Assembly: GCA_964440935.1 (NCBI GenBank)
Contig: CAYTTY010000027.1
Span: 1-51,641 of the forward strand
Reading direction: 5' to 3'
DNA length: 51,641 nt
Source: WJJR01 sp964440935
GTDB taxonomy: Bacteria > Zixibacteria > MSB-5A5 > WJJR01
Shown here in pieces: positions 48,951 to 51,641 of this stretch. The number at the start of each line of letters is the position of its first letter. Position 1 is the first letter of the stretch. Under the pieces are notes generated by a model. The model saw only the letters and a program-made list of their open reading frames with translations. It did no database searches and was not told the origin of the DNA. Position numbers and translations under genes: made by a program.

Positions 48951-50075
48951 ATGCGATCACCATTCCGGATTGTATTGTTTCTGACTGTTACACTCCTGCT
49001 GTCATGCAGCGATGACTGCCCCTGCCCCGTACAATACGAAGATCCCGGTCAATTGAGGTATTCGCTCGGTATCCTGCGTGAGTCGTGGACAATCGCATCA
49101 CCCCCAATCGATATCAATCTTGGTGCACCACGTCCGGTGCGAGGGTCGTTTGACCCCGCGCTGATTTGGTATAACCCGTACGATCAATTCAAGAGGTCTG
49201 ACATTGTTCATGACGTTGGAAGCGGCAGCGAGGATCGGACACATGTGCTTGTGTTGCGTTTTGATCCGGCGAAATCGAAACTCTTCGATTCCACTCTGCA
49301 GAACCACCGGGATGTCTGGGCGGGGATCATGAATGGGCTGCCTCGGGGCGTTTGGGATCAAGACCAGGCAGATTATCTTGAACTCCGGATGGGGGTATTG
49401 AGCATCAACGACGATGGGACATTTGCGAATACCGACGATCAGTTGGGGACCCTGCACATCGATCTGGGCCGCATCAGTGAGGACGTTAATCTGGATGGCT
49501 ACTCCAATACCGAAGATGTCAATCGCAACGGCACACTCGAGAACGCTGAAGATGTTGGCTTGGACGGTGTGCCCAATGGGCAAGAGGACGTTGATGGCGA
49601 CGGTGTCCCCGATACCAGTATCGTGACGCTTCCCGATGGAACGCAAATCAATGATCCGGTGGGCGATGATTGGTTCTTCAGCCCCGACTTCCGTAACGTT
49701 GTTGAGCGCATCAACGGCACCGAGGGTAACCGGAGCGATTTTCTGATGGGCCGTCCGGACACGGAAGACATCGGCGGAGAGGGCGAAAACGATCTCGATA
49801 ACGCCTACTATGCGTTTGAAATCGACCTTGCTAACCCGGACGATAAAGTTGTCGACGGTTCAGAGAAATCCAGCGAGACCGGCCTTCCTCTTGTCTGGAA
49901 AACCTATCGCATTCCGTTGTGGGAATCGAATGATGCGGTTGACATGAGCGGGAATCCCGACTCAACCAACATTCAATACGGGCGCTTGTGGATTGACAAT
50001 GCGGGACAGCGGATGGAGGTGCTCATCGCGTCGTTGGACCTCGTTACCGAGCCACCGGATTCTGTCTCAGAATGA
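48951..50075 (+). CDS. lipoprotein with SprA-type domain (SprA N-terminal half-like)
   Basis: 374 aa from ATG 48951 with GGAGG 6 nt upstream. Lipoprotein signal MRSPFRIVLFLTVTLLLSC, lipid Cys about residue 19. The body resembles the repeated periplasmic SprA_N region: YEDPGQLRYSLGIL, RGSFDPALIWYNPYDQ, LHIDLGRISEDVNLDG, DVNRNGTLENAEDVGLDG, PDTEDIGGEGENDLDNAYYAFEIDL and VWKTYRIPLWE. Full SprA is about 2400 aa with a barrel channel, and none of that channel is here. A small Asp/Asn-rich DxDxDG stretch (VDGDGVPDT) may bind Ca2+. Convergent with the next gene, 9 bp apart. Confidence 0.75.
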   Translation: MRSPFRIVLFLTVTLLLSCSDDCPCPVQYEDPGQLRYSLGILRESWTIASPPIDINLGAPRPVRGSFDPALIWYNPYDQFKRSDIVHDVGSGSEDRTHVLVLRFDPAKSKLFDSTLQNHRDVWAGIMNGLPRGVWDQDQADYLELRMGVLSINDDGTFANTDDQLGTLHIDLGRISEDVNLDGYSNTEDVNRNGTLENAEDVGLDGVPNGQEDVDGDGVPDTSIVTLPDGTQINDPVGDDWFFSPDFRNVVERINGTEGNRSDFLMGRPDTEDIGGEGENDLDNAYYAFEIDLANPDDKVVDGSEKSSETGLPLVWKTYRIPLWESNDAVDMSGNPDSTNIQYGRLWIDNAGQRMEVLIASLDLVTEPPDSVSE

Positions 50076-50084
50076 TTCTCATGC

Positions 50085-51281
50085 CTACAGCTTCGACCCA
50101 CAGTAGGCGTAGCAAATCAGCAAATCGCCGCTCGGATCGAATAACGCTTCATTGATCAGCGTCACATTTCCGAATTCGTAATCGATCACGTAGTCGGTGT
50201 TCTTGATCAGGCGACGACCGTTGTACGTGATGATCTCGGAGTCCGGCACGAGGTAGGGATGTCCGACGTAGATCTCCGCTGGCCGTTGACTAAAGGCCAT
50301 GCGAAAGTAGTAGGTGGTGCGTTTCTGCAGCTCAGTGTAATTATCGGTTTCGTAGATTGCCGGAACGCGCTCGTTGAGAGTCGAGTCTCGAAACTCCGGC
50401 GTTGGTGAGTATCCCACATCTGTATCAAACGGACGCCGGTCGGGAAAGATCACCAAGCCCGATTCGAGATCGAGTATTGCCGGATTATTGTCAATACGGC
50501 CGTCAGCGCCGTGTGCTCCCGTTTGAATTGTGCGGTCAAGTCCAAGAATCTGAAGGTAAGGAACGCCGTCTTGATGATTCTGATTGAAAGGGCTTTGTTC
50601 GTCGCCGGGCTGGCCTTTGTAAATGTCCAACTGGAATTCGTTGTAGTCGATATAACGGACTCCCAGATCATAGACATTCTTCCACTCAGCGTCCCAAAAG
50701 GGATCGTCGGGCGCGGGATTGCTCAGCTTTAAGAGTTGCAGTTGGAGCGAGTCGCCATCGTCACCCCCAAATGATACAATGCTGCCATTGCGGTTGACAT
50801 CCATCCGGTAGGCCAGGGTCTTCGTTTCAATCCTGGGTACCGGATCAATGAACTTGAGGTACGGGAACTCACGGCTTGGATCATCGGTAATGAGCACCCA
50901 TTCCGATCCGATGGAGCCAAGCTGCTCAAAGCGTCCACGAATCGGCGCAACGTAATCAAAGCTCTCGGGCGTGCGCACATCTTCGAACGCAACGCCCCCT
51001 GTGCCGCGCGTCACATCCGGACTACTGATTAGTTCGTAAAGCTCAAATTGGACCACAAAATCGTCGACTTGGAAAAGCCACTCATCGCCGACGCGCCCGA
51101 CATCAAAGAAGCAATACCGTGCGTACTGGTAGTCGCGACGGAATTGGACCGACAGTCCCTGAGTATCCGGTTCCATGCAGGCCGACTTGGGCCACTCGTT
51201 GTCGGTGCAGGATGGGCAGATCGCGAGGATCAGCGCGACTGTAAGAGCCGTTCTGAGAGTCTTTGATCCTCGATCAGTCAT
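50085..51281 (-). CDS. lipoprotein with SprA-type domain (different SprA segment)
   Basis: 398 aa. N-terminal hydrophobic stretch TALTVALILAICPSC with a possible lipid Cys. Blocks follow in SprA order: LAYRMDVNRNG, LLKLSNPAPDDPFWDAEWKNVYDLGVRYIDYNEFQLDIY, PYLQILGLD, LDLESGLVIFPD, RTTYYFRMAFSQRPAEIYVGH, LVPDSEIITYNGRRLIKNTDYVIDYEFGNVTLINE and DLLICYAY. In SprA these lie just after the YEP-type segments seen in the neighbour at 48951. The two genes together look like a SprA N-terminal region divided into two lipoproteins encoded on opposite strands. No barrel channel. Function unknown; possibly outer-membrane surface or periplasm. Confidence 0.75.
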   Translation of the reverse strand: MTDRGSKTLRTALTVALILAICPSCTDNEWPKSACMEPDTQGLSVQFRRDYQYARYCFFDVGRVGDEWLFQVDDFVVQFELYELISSPDVTRGTGGVAFEDVRTPESFDYVAPIRGRFEQLGSIGSEWVLITDDPSREFPYLKFIDPVPRIETKTLAYRMDVNRNGSIVSFGGDDGDSLQLQLLKLSNPAPDDPFWDAEWKNVYDLGVRYIDYNEFQLDIYKGQPGDEQSPFNQNHQDGVPYLQILGLDRTIQTGAHGADGRIDNNPAILDLESGLVIFPDRRPFDTDVGYSPTPEFRDSTLNERVPAIYETDNYTELQKRTTYYFRMAFSQRPAEIYVGHPYLVPDSEIITYNGRRLIKNTDYVIDYEFGNVTLINEALFDPSGDLLICYAYCGSKL

Positions 51282-51589
51282 CGTGAACTCCGTTTTTTCA
51301 AGAATACAGCTTGAATGACGTGATGTCCATTGGAAAGGTCATTCGGCACCGCTAGTGCGGTAACGTACTGGCTGTCAAAATGTTATGATCGTTGCCGGGG
51401 CAAAGACAGTTCAGCCATGAGCGAATACAGGTAGAGTGATAGCCATGAGTCCGGTCTGATTCAAGCTGCCGGGGGAGCGGACGCACATCCCTGCGCCCCT
51501 TCGCTTTGTCGTACTCCGGGTCTTTCAGCGGGGGTAGATCGTTCTACGCCGATCGTGGGACCGGAACGGAATGACGCAGGTTCCTCTTA
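51282..51589. other. upstream region of the minus-strand SprA-like gene
   Basis: About 308 bp with no gene. It should hold the promoter of the gene starting at 51281; no clear promoter was picked out. Confidence 0.4.
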
Positions 51590-51641
51590 TAGCAATTGTC
51601 ATAAATCCTTTCCGTTTGGATCAGGGTGCCACGGGCCTTGA
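51590..51641. repeat. MITE-like intergenic element, copy E (cut by window end)
   Basis: Reads TATAGCAATTGTCATAAAT then CCTTTCCGTTTGGATCAGG and GTGCCACGGGCC up to the last bases. It matches the right end of copy D for about 45 bp, so the same sub-family. Confidence 0.6.

Overview
The window is a gene-dense stretch of a chromosome from a diderm bacterium, roughly 57-60% G+C in most coding regions. The best guess is an uncultured lineage of the FCB superphylum (Zixibacteria-, Latescibacterota- or KSB1-like). Pointers are: two lipoproteins built from SprA-type domains (SprA is the outer-membrane channel of the type IX secretion system), a bacterial geranylgeranylglyceryl-phosphate synthase homologue of the Bacteroidetes-like type, a patatin/POTRA/Omp85 outer-membrane protein, and Lys/Arg/Thr-rich histone H1-like proteins, one carrying a SWIB domain. 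The assignment is inference; there is no rRNA gene in the window.

Layout. 1-630: the start of a tyrosine-recombinase gene, interrupted by an in-frame amber codon, next to a tRNA-Ser(GGA), which looks like the edge of an integrated element running out of the window. 780-10550: cell-envelope genes (large membrane protein, GT4 glycosyltransferase, O-antigen ligase-like protein) around a UvrD/PcrA helicase, separated by unusually repeat-rich intergenic DNA. 9.7-14.6 kb: a small basic protein, a DUF2784 membrane protein, and a leftward operon of GpgS-like and GT-A glycosyltransferases (compatible-solute type) plus dCMP deaminase, then the SWIB/H1-like protein. 15.1-22.2 kb: a rightward pentose-phosphate block (rpe, pgi, gnd, zwf and a fused opcA-pgl). 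22.3-34.6 kb, leftward: gmhA, GGGP synthase, alaS, recX, recA, thpR, cinA, pgpA, pgsA. This looks like a conserved housekeeping cluster into which a DUF262 + HEPN gene pair (between recX and recA) and an exported DJ-1/PfpI gene (between recA and thpR) have been placed. 34.7-41.1 kb: a sigma-54-activator-like protein that has lost its ATPase signatures, a small GxxExxY-like protein, a pure H1-like repeat protein, a HTH-DUF2087 regulator, a GAF-PP2C phosphatase and a DMT transporter. 41.4-45.0 kb: a methyltransferase and a patatin-like outer-membrane protein. 45.1-48.8 kb: VanZ-like protein, then an apparent pterin operon (SDR, two PTPS homologues, GTP cyclohydrolase I) and a DUF6933/RraB-like protein. 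48.9-51.3 kb: two convergent SprA-domain lipoproteins.

The intergenic regions hold a recurrent element whose ends read TTAGAGCGATTGTCAGAA... and TTTCCGTTTG: two clear copies with both ends, one copy with one good end, one solo end, and one copy cut by the window end. There are also several families of nested palindromes. No CRISPR array, rRNA or convincing riboswitch was seen. The most noteworthy candidates are the DUF262-HEPN pair inside the recA cluster, the split SprA-like lipoproteins, the opcA-pgl fusion, the pterin operon with a catalytically altered second PTPS, and the repeat family.
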